Of a stretch of 25,850 nt of DNA, positions 17,007 through 24,677 are shown one piece after another; the stretch's first letter is position 1; every line of letters starts with the position of its first letter. Under the pieces are notes generated by a model. It was not told the origin of the DNA. It saw only the letters and a program-made list of their open reading frames with translations, and made no database searches. The stretch covers positions 1 through 25,850 of the forward strand of contig DASTZX010000258.1 of assembly GCA_035764045.1 (NCBI GenBank). The letters are read 5' to 3'. A program made the translations under genes and the position numbers. Origin of the DNA: JAVDCA01 sp035764045. Its GTDB lineage: Bacteria; Pseudomonadota; Alphaproteobacteria; Rhizobiales; Xanthobacteraceae.

Positions 17007-17728
17007 GGTCGCGTTGCCCTCAGTTTTTCCGCTGCCGGCTCGACCCGTCCGGAGCGCATCCGCACCACGCGATCGCAGCGCGACGCCAGATTAGCATCAT
17101 GGGTGACGAGCACGAGCGTGGTGTCGCGCGCGGCGTGCCGCGCGAACATCAGGTCGACGATCTCGCGGCCGGTCGCCTCGTCGAGATTGCCGGTCGGCTC
17201 GTCGGCGACCAGGATCGCGGGCCGCGGCGCGAGCGCCCGCGCCAGCGCGACGCGCTGCTGCTCGCCGCCGGAGAGCTGCGCCGGGTAATGGGCGAGGCGC
17301 TCGCCGAGTCCGACCGCAGCAAGCTCCTGCTCGGCGCGCGCGAATGCGTCGGCGGCGCCGGCGAGCTCGAGCGGCACCGCGACGTTTTCCAGCGCCGACA
17401 TGGTCGGGATCAGGTGGAACGACTGGAACACGATCCCCACCTGGCGACCGCGAAAGCGGGCGAGCGCATCCTCGTCGAGCCGGCCGATGTCCTCGCCCGC
17501 GACCCGGACCGATCCGGTATCGGGCCGCTCCAGCCCGGCCATCACCATCAACAGGGTCGACTTTCCCGAGCCGGACGGGCCGACGAGTCCGACCGTCTCG
17601 CCGCTCCCGATCTCGAGCGTGATGTCCTTGAGGATGTGCACCCGAGCGGCCCCGCTGCCGAGCGACAGGTTGACCCCAGCCAGCGCGACGGCGGACACGG
17701 AGGCGGGCTTGACCGAGGTGTCATTCAT
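17003..17728 (-). CDS. ABC transporter ATP-binding protein (YbbA/LolD-type)
   Basis: A 241-residue ATPase of the MacB/LolD/YbbA class. It has Walker A GPSGSGKST (about 50-58), a Q-loop in IVFQSFHLIP, signature LSGGEQQRVALARAL, Walker B ILVADEPTGNLDE and switch histidine in LVTHD. VHILKDITLEIGSGE at the start matches the family. It energises the permease encoded two genes downstream. The ATG at 17728 is chosen because conserved sequence begins about 15 residues later; the frame stays open much further upstream only as antisense to tesA. It is the first gene of a three-gene operon with 4-base overlaps and is divergent from tesA across 76 bases, the ybbA-tesA pairing known from E. coli. Confidence 0.93.
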   Translation of the reverse strand: MNDTSVKPASVSAVALAGVNLSLGSGAARVHILKDITLEIGSGETVGLVGPSGSGKSTLLMVMAGLERPDTGSVRVAGEDIGRLDEDALARFRGRQVGIVFQSFHLIPTMSALENVAVPLELAGAADAFARAEQELAAVGLGERLAHYPAQLSGGEQQRVALARALAPRPAILVADEPTGNLDEATGREIVDLMFARHAARDTTLVLVTHDANLASRCDRVVRMRSGRVEPAAEKLRATRP

Positions 17729-17804
17729 GCGGCTGTTGCATCCCCTGCGGCATGCGGGTGGCACGCCGCCAATTCGCTGCGTTTCGCTCATATGGGAACG
17801 GCCC

Positions 17805-18491
17805 ATGCGGGTCCAGAGACCGATCCGAATCAATCGTCGCCTCGCGATCGCGATCATGGCGGCCACAATCGGCGGCATCGTGGCGGCCGGGATGGCGCGC
17901 TCGGCCCCGACCGCCGACCGGCCCATCACCATCGTGGCGCTCGGGGATTCGCTCACTGCCGGGCTCGGGCTTGCGAGCCAGGACGCCTTTCCGGCCAAGT
18001 TGCAGAAGGCGCTCGCCGCGAAGGGCCTTGCGGTCACCATCGCGGATGCGGGCGTCTCGGGCGATACGACCTCGGGTGGGCTCGCGCGGCTCGACTGGTC
18101 GGTGCCGGCCGGGACGGATGGCGTCATTCTGGAGCTCGGCGCCAACGACGCCCTGCGCGGCCTCGATCCGGCCGTCCCGCGCGCGTCGCTCGAGGCCATC
18201 CTGCGCCGCCTCAAGGAGCGAGGCATTCCGGTCCTGCTGTGCGGCATGCTGTCGCCGCCCAACCTCGGCGCCGACTACGCGCGCACGTTCAATGCCATCT
18301 ACCCGGACCTCGCCCGGATCTACGATGCGGTGTTCTATCCGTTCTTTCTCGACGGCGTCGCGGGCCAGCGGCGCCTCAATCAGGGCGATGGCCTGCACCC
18401 GACGGCAGCCGGCGTCGACGTGATCGTCGCGGGGATTCTGCCCAAGGTCGAAGAGCTCATCGCGCGGATCCGCGCGAAAGGCGGACCGTGA
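17805..18491 (+). CDS. tesA: Arylesterase / acyl-CoA thioesterase I TesA (SGNH hydrolase)
   Basis: A 228-residue periplasmic SGNH-family lipase/thioesterase. A signal peptide or anchor (basic RPIRINRR, hydrophobic to about 30) precedes the four SGNH blocks: GDSLTAG (Ser49), VSGDTTSGG (Gly85), ELGANDALRG (Asn114) and DGLHPTAAG (Asp195, His198). TesA hydrolyses acyl esters and thioesters, including lysophospholipids. It is transcribed away from the YbbA/YbbP-type ABC operon; in E. coli tesA is likewise adjacent and the proteins are thought to act together on hydrophobic substrates. The ATG at 17805 is preferred since the signal peptide begins there; an ATG at 17856 within it is possible. The 146-base gap to thpR holds no clear promoter or terminator. 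Confidence 0.94.
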   Translation: MRVQRPIRINRRLAIAIMAATIGGIVAAGMARSAPTADRPITIVALGDSLTAGLGLASQDAFPAKLQKALAAKGLAVTIADAGVSGDTTSGGLARLDWSVPAGTDGVILELGANDALRGLDPAVPRASLEAILRRLKERGIPVLLCGMLSPPNLGADYARTFNAIYPDLARIYDAVFYPFFLDGVAGQRRLNQGDGLHPTAAGVDVIVAGILPKVEELIARIRAKGGP

Positions 18492-18637
18492 GGCCGGGGC
18501 GATCCTGTGCATAAGCCGGTTGCGTCCGGCCGACGAATCTCCAAATGTAGGGTTCGGAAGTGTCGCATGCCGTTAACGCAAATCGGTGATCATCCGCCGG
18601 TCCATGCGCCAGCGAATGTCCGTTGAAGGCGTCGCCC

Positions 18638-19174
18638 ATGCCCCGGCTGTTCACCGCGCTTGAAATCCCGGCCGAGACCGGGCGCTCGCTCGCCATGCTG
18701 CGCGGCGGCCTGCCCGGGGCGCGTTGGATCGATCCCGAGCACTATCATCTGACGCTGCGCTTCATCGGCGACATCGATGACGTGCTGGCGCGCGAGATCG
18801 CCTTCATTCTCGGCAATGTGCGGCGCCTGAGCTTCGAGCTGCGGCTCGACGGACTCACATCGTTCGGCGGCCGGCGGCCGCGCGCCGTCGTCGCGACGGT
18901 CGCGCCGACACAGCAGCTCTACGAGCTGCAGGCCGAGCACGAGCGGCTGATGCAGCGCGTCGGCCTCGATCCCGAAGGGCGCAAATACACGCCGCACGTC
19001 ACGCTGGCGCGGCTGCGCGATTCATCGAGCCACGATGTTGCCGACTACCTCGCATCGCGTCACCCGTTCCGCCCGGCGCCGTTCCGTGTCTCGCGCTTCG
19101 TCCTCTATTCTTCGCGCGCATCGATCGGCGGCGGACCCTATGTGGTCGAGGCCGCCTATCCGCTGGCCGCTTGA
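18638..19174 (+). CDS. thpR: RNA 2',3'-cyclic phosphodiesterase (2'-5' RNA ligase family) ThpR
   Basis: A 178-residue protein of the 2H phosphoesterase superfamily with both catalytic motifs: HLTLRFIGD (His37, Thr39) and HVTLARL (His120, Thr122), spaced as in LigT/ThpR. These enzymes open 2',3'-cyclic phosphates and can reversibly form 2'-5' linkages in RNA. MPRLFTALEIP is the usual start; GAAGG lies about 8 bases before the ATG at 18638, and an in-frame ATG 15 bases upstream is less likely. The C terminus (FVLYSSR, GGGPYVVEAAYPL) also matches the family. Confidence 0.93.
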   Translation: MPRLFTALEIPAETGRSLAMLRGGLPGARWIDPEHYHLTLRFIGDIDDVLAREIAFILGNVRRLSFELRLDGLTSFGGRRPRAVVATVAPTQQLYELQAEHERLMQRVGLDPEGRKYTPHVTLARLRDSSSHDVADYLASRHPFRPAPFRVSRFVLYSSRASIGGGPYVVEAAYPLAA

Positions 19175-19184
19175 GGGCGCGAAA

Positions 19185-19248
19185 GGCGAGCAGCGAATAG
19201 AGACCGCTTCTCGCCTCCTGTTCGCCACGTCCTGTTCGCCATTCGCTC
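19185..19248. repeat. Short intergenic repeat of the TTCGCC/GCGAAT type
   Basis: Between the convergent stops of thpR and the GNAT gene lies GGCGAGCAGCGAATAG and, about 30 bases on, an imperfect complement ending TTCGCCATTCGCTC. Within it CCTGTTCGCCA occurs twice (19217-19227 and 19231-19241) with a 14-base period. Strings of this type (TATTCGC, ACTCGCC, TTCGCCA) recur between genes in Bradyrhizobium-like genomes, by recollection. It fills most of the 80-base gap and has no T-tract terminator. Confidence 0.4.
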
Positions 19249-19254
19249 ACATTC

Positions 19255-19830
19255 TCACGCCGGCCGCAGCAGGCGCGCGTGCACGTCGAGCATCGTGGTC
19301 GCGATGCCGTGCCCATCGGCCAGCAGCTCGCGAAATAGCGACAGTGGTGTCGCGTGCGGCGCCGCCACCTTGCCGACCACGCTGCCGAGCTCGAAGCTCA
19401 GCTCGGCCGCGTATTTGCGCGCGAGCTGCTGCATGCGGGAATTGTCGGCAAGACAGATCATCTGGATACGTTCGATGCCGCGATTGCGCGCGGCGAGCAG
19501 CGTGCGCCCGAGCAGCGCCGAGCCGACGCCGTGGCCCTGCCATGGCCGCTCGATGCTGAACGCGACCTCGGCTTCGGTCGCAAAGGCGCTTCCAAGCGGC
19601 TTGAGCTCGGCCACGCCGCGCACGAGCCCGTCCACCAGAAAGCCGTGGGTGATCGTGCCGGGTCCCATCCCGCCCGCGATGTAGCGCCGAACGACCTCGT
19701 CGGCGATCGCGCCGCCGAAGCGACTGCGCCGGCTTTCGCCATCGAGTCGGAGCAGATGTGCGAGATATTGATCGGCTTCGCCGATCCACAGCTTGCGGAT
19801 GATGCCGCCGTCGACAATCGGTTCTTCCAT
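19255..19830 (-). CDS. GNAT family N-acetyltransferase
   Basis: A 191-residue GNAT-fold protein. The first strand-helix unit is IIRKLWIGEADQYLAHLLRLDGESRRSRFGG, typical of a bacterial GNAT subgroup in which an arginine/serine-rich segment precedes the fold. The acetyl-CoA loop is WQGHGVGSALLGRTL (about residues 94-108), followed by ARNRGIERIQMICLADNSRMQQLARKYAAEL. The substrate is unknown. The ATG at 19830 is supported by CAGGAG 8 bases upstream; the frame is open to an ATG at 19893 but without a ribosome-binding site or conserved sequence. It is convergent with thpR and divergent from zapE. Confidence 0.86.
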   Translation of the reverse strand: MEEPIVDGGIIRKLWIGEADQYLAHLLRLDGESRRSRFGGAIADEVVRRYIAGGMGPGTITHGFLVDGLVRGVAELKPLGSAFATEAEVAFSIERPWQGHGVGSALLGRTLLAARNRGIERIQMICLADNSRMQQLARKYAAELSFELGSVVGKVAAPHATPLSLFRELLADGHGIATTMLDVHARLLRPA

Positions 19831-20237
19831 CGTGGGTGCTCCTGACGATCTCCGTCTCGGTGACACCCTCCGGGAATTCCTCCATGCCGACACACCGGGC
19901 GCAGCTGCCCGGGAATCGTCGCGCCCATTATGGGCGCCATTGCATCACTCAGATATTGCGCCGCAACGACCGGCGCCAACGCGCTGATTTGATCCGTGCC
20001 TTGAGCCAAACGCAGGGCTCGGCCGCGAAACCGCCCAGGTCGGCGGTCCCCGAATCGGACGGCGGTCATCGCAAGCGCCGCGGCTGAGCGATCGAGACGA
20101 CGCGCGCCGAGCGCCGGCGACATGCGTGCCGGAACCCGTGAGCCGCGGCCGCTCTCCCGCCTTTCGTTCTCGGCCGGTTGCTATCGCGGGCGAAAAGCGG
20201 GTATTGCGGGAGGCGCAAGCGAGCCCACCGCCTCCCC
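19831..20237. promoter_or_regulatory. Divergent intergenic region between the GNAT gene and zapE (407 bases)
   Basis: No gene is supported here; open frames on both strands lack start signals and family resemblance. GGGCGCGACGATTCCCGGGCAG-like GC blocks dominate, with a mildly AT-richer part near 19930-19990 that could hold the GNAT promoter. For zapE the best candidate is TTGCTA (20178-20183) with TATTGC (20202-20207), an 18-base spacer, giving a leader of about 25 bases that would start at the hairpin described separately. These boxes are weak matches. Confidence 0.3.
20208..20236 (+). promoter_or_regulatory. Hairpin pairing a Shine-Dalgarno-like GGGAGG with the bases just before the zapE start
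   Basis: A perfect 8-bp stem GGGAGGCG/CGCCTCCC (20208-20215 and 20229-20236, 13-base loop) ends one base before the zapE ATG at 20238. The 5' arm contains the only good Shine-Dalgarno sequence of the leader, 24 bases from the ATG and so too far in linear distance. The 3' arm is an anti-Shine-Dalgarno sequence placed where the ribosome-binding site should be. The arrangement suggests restrained or switchable translation; the function is inferred. Confidence 0.5.
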
Positions 20238-21413
20238 ATGCCGTCTTCTGTCAGCGCCCACTACGCCGCCCTGGTCGCGGCCGGCGAGATCGAGCGCGAT
20301 GCGGCGCAGGCCGCGCTGGTCGCGCGGCTCGATCGGCTCAACGAGCGGCTGGCCGCGCATCGTCTGGCACGCAAGTCTTCCTCGCTCGGCTGGCTCTTCG
20401 GCCGGGGCGACGCGCAACGGGACCCGATCAAGGGCCTCTACATCCACGGCGAGGTCGGCCGCGGCAAGACCATGCTGATGGATCTGGCCTTCGAGGCCTG
20501 CCCGGTCCAGCGCAAGCGCCGCGCACACTTCCACGAGTTCATGGCCGACGTGCACGAGCGCGTGCATGCCTACCGGCAGAAGCTCAAGTCCGGCGAGACG
20601 ACCAACGGCGATCCGATCGCGCGAACCGCCGCCGACATCGCCGAGGAGTCCTGGGTCCTGTGCTTCGACGAGTTTCACGTGACCGACATTGCGGACGCGA
20701 TGATTCTCGGCCGGCTGTTCACCGCATTGTTCGAGCGCGGCGTGGTGGTGATCGCGACCTCGAACGTGGCGCCGGAGGACCTCTATAAGGACGGCCTCAA
20801 CCGCGCGCTGTTTCTGCCGTTCCTCGCCCTGCTGCAGCAGCGCATGGACGTGGTGCGGCTCGCGGCGCGCACGGATTTCCGGCTCGAGAAATTCACCAGC
20901 GTGAAGGTGTGGCACGTCCCCGCCGACGCCGCCGCCGATCGCGCCCTCGACGCGGCCTGGCGGCGGCTTGCGCTCGGCCAGGGTGGCGGCCCGGTCGATC
21001 TGCGGGTGAAGGGCCACATCGTGCATATTCCGCGCGCCGCGATGGGGGTCGCCCGCTTCAGCTTTGCGGATCTGTGCGAGCGGCCGCTCGGCGCCATCGA
21101 CTACCTGCGGCTCGCGCACGATTACCACGCCATCGTGCTCGACCACGTGCCGGCCTTGACCTATGCGCAACGCAATGAGGCCAAGCGCTTCATCGCGCTG
21201 ATCGATACGCTCTACGACAATGCGGTGAAGCTCGTCGCCTCCGCGGCGGCCGAACCGGGCGAGCTCTATCGCGCCGACGAGGGTTACGAAGTGCAGGAGT
21301 TCCGCCGCACCGCCTCGCGGCTGATCGAGATGGGTTCGCAGGAGTACCTCGCCCTGCCGCACGGACGCCGGCCCGTCGTCAGCGGATCGAGCGAGGGCCT
21401 GGTGGAGACGTGA
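20238..21413 (+). CDS. zapE: Cell division protein ZapE (AFG1-family ATPase)
   Basis: A 391-residue P-loop ATPase of the AFG1/ZapE family, a division-associated protein that in E. coli modulates FtsZ. The N-terminal helical part (SAHYAALVAAGEIERDAAQ, LARKSSSLGWLFG) leads to Walker A GEVGRGKT (71-78), HFHEFM (98-103), Walker B LCFDEFHVTD (141-150) and sensor-like VVIATSNVAPEDLYKDGLNR. Further family segments are FTSVKVWHVP, FADLCERPLGAIDYL and the C-terminal FRRTASRLIEM. It is 1176 bases long, a normal length. The ATG at 20238 is chosen because relatives begin at this point; there is no closer alternative start. It ends 196 bases before mdh. Confidence 0.94.
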   Translation: MPSSVSAHYAALVAAGEIERDAAQAALVARLDRLNERLAAHRLARKSSSLGWLFGRGDAQRDPIKGLYIHGEVGRGKTMLMDLAFEACPVQRKRRAHFHEFMADVHERVHAYRQKLKSGETTNGDPIARTAADIAEESWVLCFDEFHVTDIADAMILGRLFTALFERGVVVIATSNVAPEDLYKDGLNRALFLPFLALLQQRMDVVRLAARTDFRLEKFTSVKVWHVPADAAADRALDAAWRRLALGQGGGPVDLRVKGHIVHIPRAAMGVARFSFADLCERPLGAIDYLRLAHDYHAIVLDHVPALTYAQRNEAKRFIALIDTLYDNAVKLVASAAAEPGELYRADEGYEVQEFRRTASRLIEMGSQEYLALPHGRRPVVSGSSEGLVET

Positions 21414-21436
21414 GGGCCTCGCCGGCCGCGAGGGGC

Positions 21437-21466
21437 TTGGCGGACCGGTCAACGCTGGCATAGATA
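21437..21466 (+). promoter_or_regulatory. Candidate promoter of the mdh-sucCD operon
   Basis: TTGGCG (21437-21442) and TAGATA (21461-21466), separated by 18 bases (17 to ATAGAT), are the best -35/-10 pair in the 196-base gap between zapE and mdh. They would place the start near 21473, giving a leader of about 135 bases. The match is moderate and not tested. Confidence 0.3.
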
Positions 21467-21609
21467 GTGGAACTCGCCGGCCCGATGCGGCCGGGTCGGG
21501 TCTCGCTGCCGATCAACGCTCCGCGATGGCGGCTTGAATGGCCCGGATGAACGGGCTAACCACCCGGCGGCATCCCAAACCGCTCCACCTGCTCGAAGGG
21601 TTTCCCTAC

Positions 21610-22575
21610 ATGGCACGTCCCAAGATCGCCCTCATCGGCGCGGGCCAGATCGGCGGCACGCTCGCGCACCTGATCGGCCTCAAGCAACTCGGCGACGTCG
21701 TGATGTTCGACATCGCCGAAGGCATCCCGCAGGGCAAGGCGCTCGACATCGCCGAGTCCTCGCCGGTCGATGGCTACGACATGCGCTGCATCGGCGTGAA
21801 CTCGTACGAGGGGATCGAGGGCGCGGCGGTCTGCATCGTCACCGCCGGCGTGCCGCGCAAGCCGGGGATGAGCCGCGACGACCTGTTGAGCATCAATCTC
21901 AAGGTGATGGAGCAGGTCGGGGCGGGCATCAGCAAATACGCGCCCAATGCCTTCGTGATCTGCATCACCAACCCGCTCGACGCCATGGTCTGGGCGCTGC
22001 AGAAGGCCTGCGGCCTGCCGAAGCCGAAGGTCGTCGGCATGGCGGGCGTGCTCGATTCGTCGCGCTTCCGCTATTTCCTCGCCGACGAGTTCAACGTCTC
22101 GGTCGAGGACGTGACCGCCTTCGTGCTCGGCGGCCACGGCGACAGCATGGTGCCGCTGGTGCGCTACTCGACGGTGGCGGGAATTCCCCTCCCCGATCTC
22201 GTCAAGATGGGCTGGACCACGCAGGCGCGCATCGACGAGATCGTCAAGCGCACCCGTGACGGCGGCGCCGAGATCGTCAACCTGCTCAAGACCGGCTCGG
22301 CCTTCTACGCTCCGGCGGCATCCGCCATCGCCATGACGGAGAGCTACCTGCGCGACAAGAAGCGCGTCCTGCCCTGTGCCGCCTATCTCAATGGCGAGTA
22401 TGGCGTGAAGGACCTCTATGTCGGCGTGCCGGTGGTGCTGGGCGCCAAGGGCGTCGAGCGCATCGTCGAGATCGAGCTCAACGGCGCCGAGCGCGCGATG
22501 TTCGACAAGTCCGCCGACGCGGTGCGCGGGCTAGTCGACGCGTGCATGAAGATCGCGCCCAATCTCGCCCGATAG
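21610..22575 (+). CDS. mdh: Malate dehydrogenase (NAD, LDH-like MDH3 type)
   Basis: A 321-residue enzyme that oxidises malate to oxaloacetate in the TCA cycle. Landmarks are the dinucleotide loop GAGQIGGT (10-17), Asp34 at the end of strand two (VVMFDIAEG, NAD preference), the mobile loop VPRKPGMSRDDLL with substrate arginines 83 and 89, ITNPLDAM (Asn121), GVLDSSRFR (Asp149, Arg152) and catalytic His176 in GGHGDSMVPL. The ATG at 21610 matches the usual MARPKIALIG start; AGGG lies 9 bases upstream in a small AGGG-TTT-CCCT fold, and an in-frame ATG at 21538 is rejected. It is the first gene of the mdh-sucC-sucD cluster. Confidence 0.97.
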   Translation: MARPKIALIGAGQIGGTLAHLIGLKQLGDVVMFDIAEGIPQGKALDIAESSPVDGYDMRCIGVNSYEGIEGAAVCIVTAGVPRKPGMSRDDLLSINLKVMEQVGAGISKYAPNAFVICITNPLDAMVWALQKACGLPKPKVVGMAGVLDSSRFRYFLADEFNVSVEDVTAFVLGGHGDSMVPLVRYSTVAGIPLPDLVKMGWTTQARIDEIVKRTRDGGAEIVNLLKTGSAFYAPAASAIAMTESYLRDKKRVLPCAAYLNGEYGVKDLYVGVPVVLGAKGVERIVEIELNGAERAMFDKSADAVRGLVDACMKIAPNLAR

Positions 22576-22583
22576 CCGCCTCC

Positions 22584-22602
22584 CGCCGCACCGCCTGCGG
22601 CG
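22584..22602 (+). other. Intercistronic hairpin between mdh and sucC
   Basis: The 48-base gap between mdh and sucC contains a perfect 7-bp stem CGCCGCA/TGCGGCG (22584-22590 and 22596-22602) with a 5-base loop. A shorter GATCG-AGA-CGATC repeat sits just before the sucC start. No T-tract follows, so it may mark mRNA processing or stability rather than termination. Confidence 0.4.
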
Positions 22603-22623
22603 CAAGATGATCGAGACGATCGC

Positions 22624-23793
22624 ATGAACATTCACGAGTATCAGGCCAAGGCCGTGCTGCGCGACTTCGGCGTGCCGGTGCCGCGCGGCGTTCCGGCGTT
22701 CACGGTGGACGATGCCATCGCGGCGGCGCGCACGCTCGGCGGACCCGTCTGGGTCGTCAAGGCGCAGATCCATGCCGGCGGCCGCGGCAAGGCCGGCGGC
22801 GTCAAGGTGGTCAAGTCGGCCGACGACGTGCAGCGCGAGGCGGCGCGCCTGCTCGGCTCCGTGCTGGTCACGCATCAGACCGGACCGAAGGGCAAGCAGG
22901 TCAACCGGCTCTACATCGAGGAAGGCTCGGCGATCGACAAGGAATTCTATCTCTCCGCCCTGGTCGACCGCGCGACCTCGCGCGTCGCCTTCGTGGTCTC
23001 GACCGAAGGCGGCATGGACATCGAGGAGGTCGCGCATAAGACGCCGGAGAAGATCATCACCTTCTCGATCGACCCGGCGACCGGGGTCATGCCGCATCAC
23101 GGCCGCCTGGTCGCCCAGGCGCTCGGGCTCAAGGGCGATCTCGCCAAGCAGGCCGACAGCGTCGTCAGCAAGCTCTATGCCGCCTTCCTCGCCAAGGACA
23201 TGGCGCTGCTCGAGATCAACCCGCTCGTCGTCACCAAGTCCGGGCAGCTCATCTGCCTCGACGCCAAGGTCGGCTTCGACGACAACGCGCTCTACCGCCA
23301 TCCCGACATCGTGGCGCTGCGCGACCTCACCGAGGAGGACGCCAAGGAGATCGAGGCGTCGAAATACGACCTCAACTACGTCGCGCTCGACGGCACGATC
23401 GGCTGCATGGTCAACGGCGCCGGCCTCGCCATGGCGACCATGGACATCATCAAGCTCTACGGCGAGGCGCCGGCGAACTTCCTGGACGTCGGCGGCAGCG
23501 CCACCAAGGACAAGGTCGCGGCCGCGTTCAAGATCATCACCTCCGACCCGAACGTGAAGGGGATTCTGGTCAATATCTTCGGCGGCATCATGCGCTGCGA
23601 CGTGATCGCGGACGGCGTCGTGGCGGCCGTCAAGGAAACCGGCCTCAAGGTGCCGCTGGTGGTGCGGCTCGAAGGCACCAATGTCGATCTCGGCAAGAAG
23701 ATCATCGCCGACTCCAAGCTCGACGTCACATCGGCCGATGATCTCGACGACGCCGCGCAGAAGATCGTCAAGGCCATCAAGAGGGCCGCCTGA
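22624..23793 (+). CDS. sucC: Succinate-CoA ligase (ADP-forming) subunit beta SucC
   Basis: A 389-residue beta subunit that binds the nucleotide and with SucD converts succinyl-CoA to succinate with ATP formation. The ATP-grasp domain starts MNIHEYQAKAVLRDFGVPVPRG, with VVKAQIHAGGRGKAGGVKV and LEINPLVV, and continues into the CoA-ligase domain with YVALDGTIGCMVNGAGLAMATMD, NFLDVGGSA, NIFGGIMRCD and VVRLEGTNV. The start follows the mdh gap by 48 bases. The TGA shares its A with the sucD ATG (TGATG). Confidence 0.97.
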   Translation: MNIHEYQAKAVLRDFGVPVPRGVPAFTVDDAIAAARTLGGPVWVVKAQIHAGGRGKAGGVKVVKSADDVQREAARLLGSVLVTHQTGPKGKQVNRLYIEEGSAIDKEFYLSALVDRATSRVAFVVSTEGGMDIEEVAHKTPEKIITFSIDPATGVMPHHGRLVAQALGLKGDLAKQADSVVSKLYAAFLAKDMALLEINPLVVTKSGQLICLDAKVGFDDNALYRHPDIVALRDLTEEDAKEIEASKYDLNYVALDGTIGCMVNGAGLAMATMDIIKLYGEAPANFLDVGGSATKDKVAAAFKIITSDPNVKGILVNIFGGIMRCDVIADGVVAAVKETGLKVPLVVRLEGTNVDLGKKIIADSKLDVTSADDLDDAAQKIVKAIKRAA

Positions 23794-24677
23794 TGTCCGT
23801 CCTGATCGACAAGAGCACCAAGGTCATCTGCCAGGGCTTCACCGGCAAGAACGGCACGTTCCATTCGGAAGCCGCGATCGCCTACGGGACCAAGATGGTC
23901 GGCGGCACCTCGCCGGGCAAAGGCGGCAGCCAGCACCTCAACCTGCCGGTATTCGACACCGTCGCCGAGGCGCGCCAGAAGACCGGCGCCGCCGCGAGCG
24001 TGATCTACGTGCCGCCGCCCGGCGCGGCCGATGCTATCTGCGAAGCGATCCAGGCCGAGATCCCGCTGATCGTCTGCATCACCGAGGGCATCCCGGTCGC
24101 CGACATGGTGAAGGTGAAGCGCGCGCTCGCGGGCTCGAAGTCGCGGCTGATCGGGCCCAACTGCCCCGGCGTCATGACCGCGGGCGAATGCAAGATCGGC
24201 ATCATGCCGGGCAACATCTTCAAGCGCGGCTCGGTCGGCATCGTGTCGCGCTCCGGCACCCTGACCTACGAGGCCGTGTTCCAGACCACTCGCGAGAACC
24301 TGGGTCAGACCACCGCGGTCGGGATCGGCGGCGACCCGGTCAAGGGAACCGAGTTCATCGCCGTGCTGGAGATGTTCCTCGCCGATCCCGAGACCAAGTC
24401 GATCGTCATGATCGGCGAGATCGGCGGCTCGGCCGAGGAGGACGCGGCCCAGTTCCTCAAGGACGAGGCGAAGCGCGGCCGCAAGAAGCCGATGGTCGGC
24501 TTCATCGCCGGCCGCACCGCGCCGCCCGGGCGCCGCATGGGCCATGCGGGTGCGATCATCGCGGGCGGCAAGGGCGATGCGGAGTCCAAGATCGCCGCCA
24601 TGGAGGCGGCCGGCATCAAGGTCTCGCCCTCCCCGGCACGGCTCGGCAAGACGCTGGTCGACGTGCTGAAGGGCTGA
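23793..24677 (+). CDS. sucD: Succinate-CoA ligase subunit alpha SucD
   Basis: A 294-residue alpha subunit that binds CoA and carries the phosphohistidine. Landmarks are the CoA-site CQGFTGKNGTFHSEAA, VYVPPPGAADAI, ITEGIPVADM, LIGPNCPGV, GIVSRSGTLTYEA, GIGGDPVKGTEF and the phosphorylated His251 in GRRMGHAGAIIAGGKG. Translation is coupled to sucC through a one-base overlap. The stop is followed by a 252-base gap before sucA. Confidence 0.97.
   Translation: MSVLIDKSTKVICQGFTGKNGTFHSEAAIAYGTKMVGGTSPGKGGSQHLNLPVFDTVAEARQKTGAAASVIYVPPPGAADAICEAIQAEIPLIVCITEGIPVADMVKVKRALAGSKSRLIGPNCPGVMTAGECKIGIMPGNIFKRGSVGIVSRSGTLTYEAVFQTTRENLGQTTAVGIGGDPVKGTEFIAVLEMFLADPETKSIVMIGEIGGSAEEDAAQFLKDEAKRGRKKPMVGFIAGRTAPPGRRMGHAGAIIAGGKGDAESKIAAMEAAGIKVSPSPARLGKTLVDVLKG

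Noticed and set aside
17400..17804. A long upstream extension of the TesA frame, and a matching extension of the ATPase frame from 18262.
   Set aside because: Each extension is antisense to the neighbouring gene and lacks conserved residues; the signal peptide of TesA and the first conserved residues of the ATPase fix the starts at 17805 and 17728.
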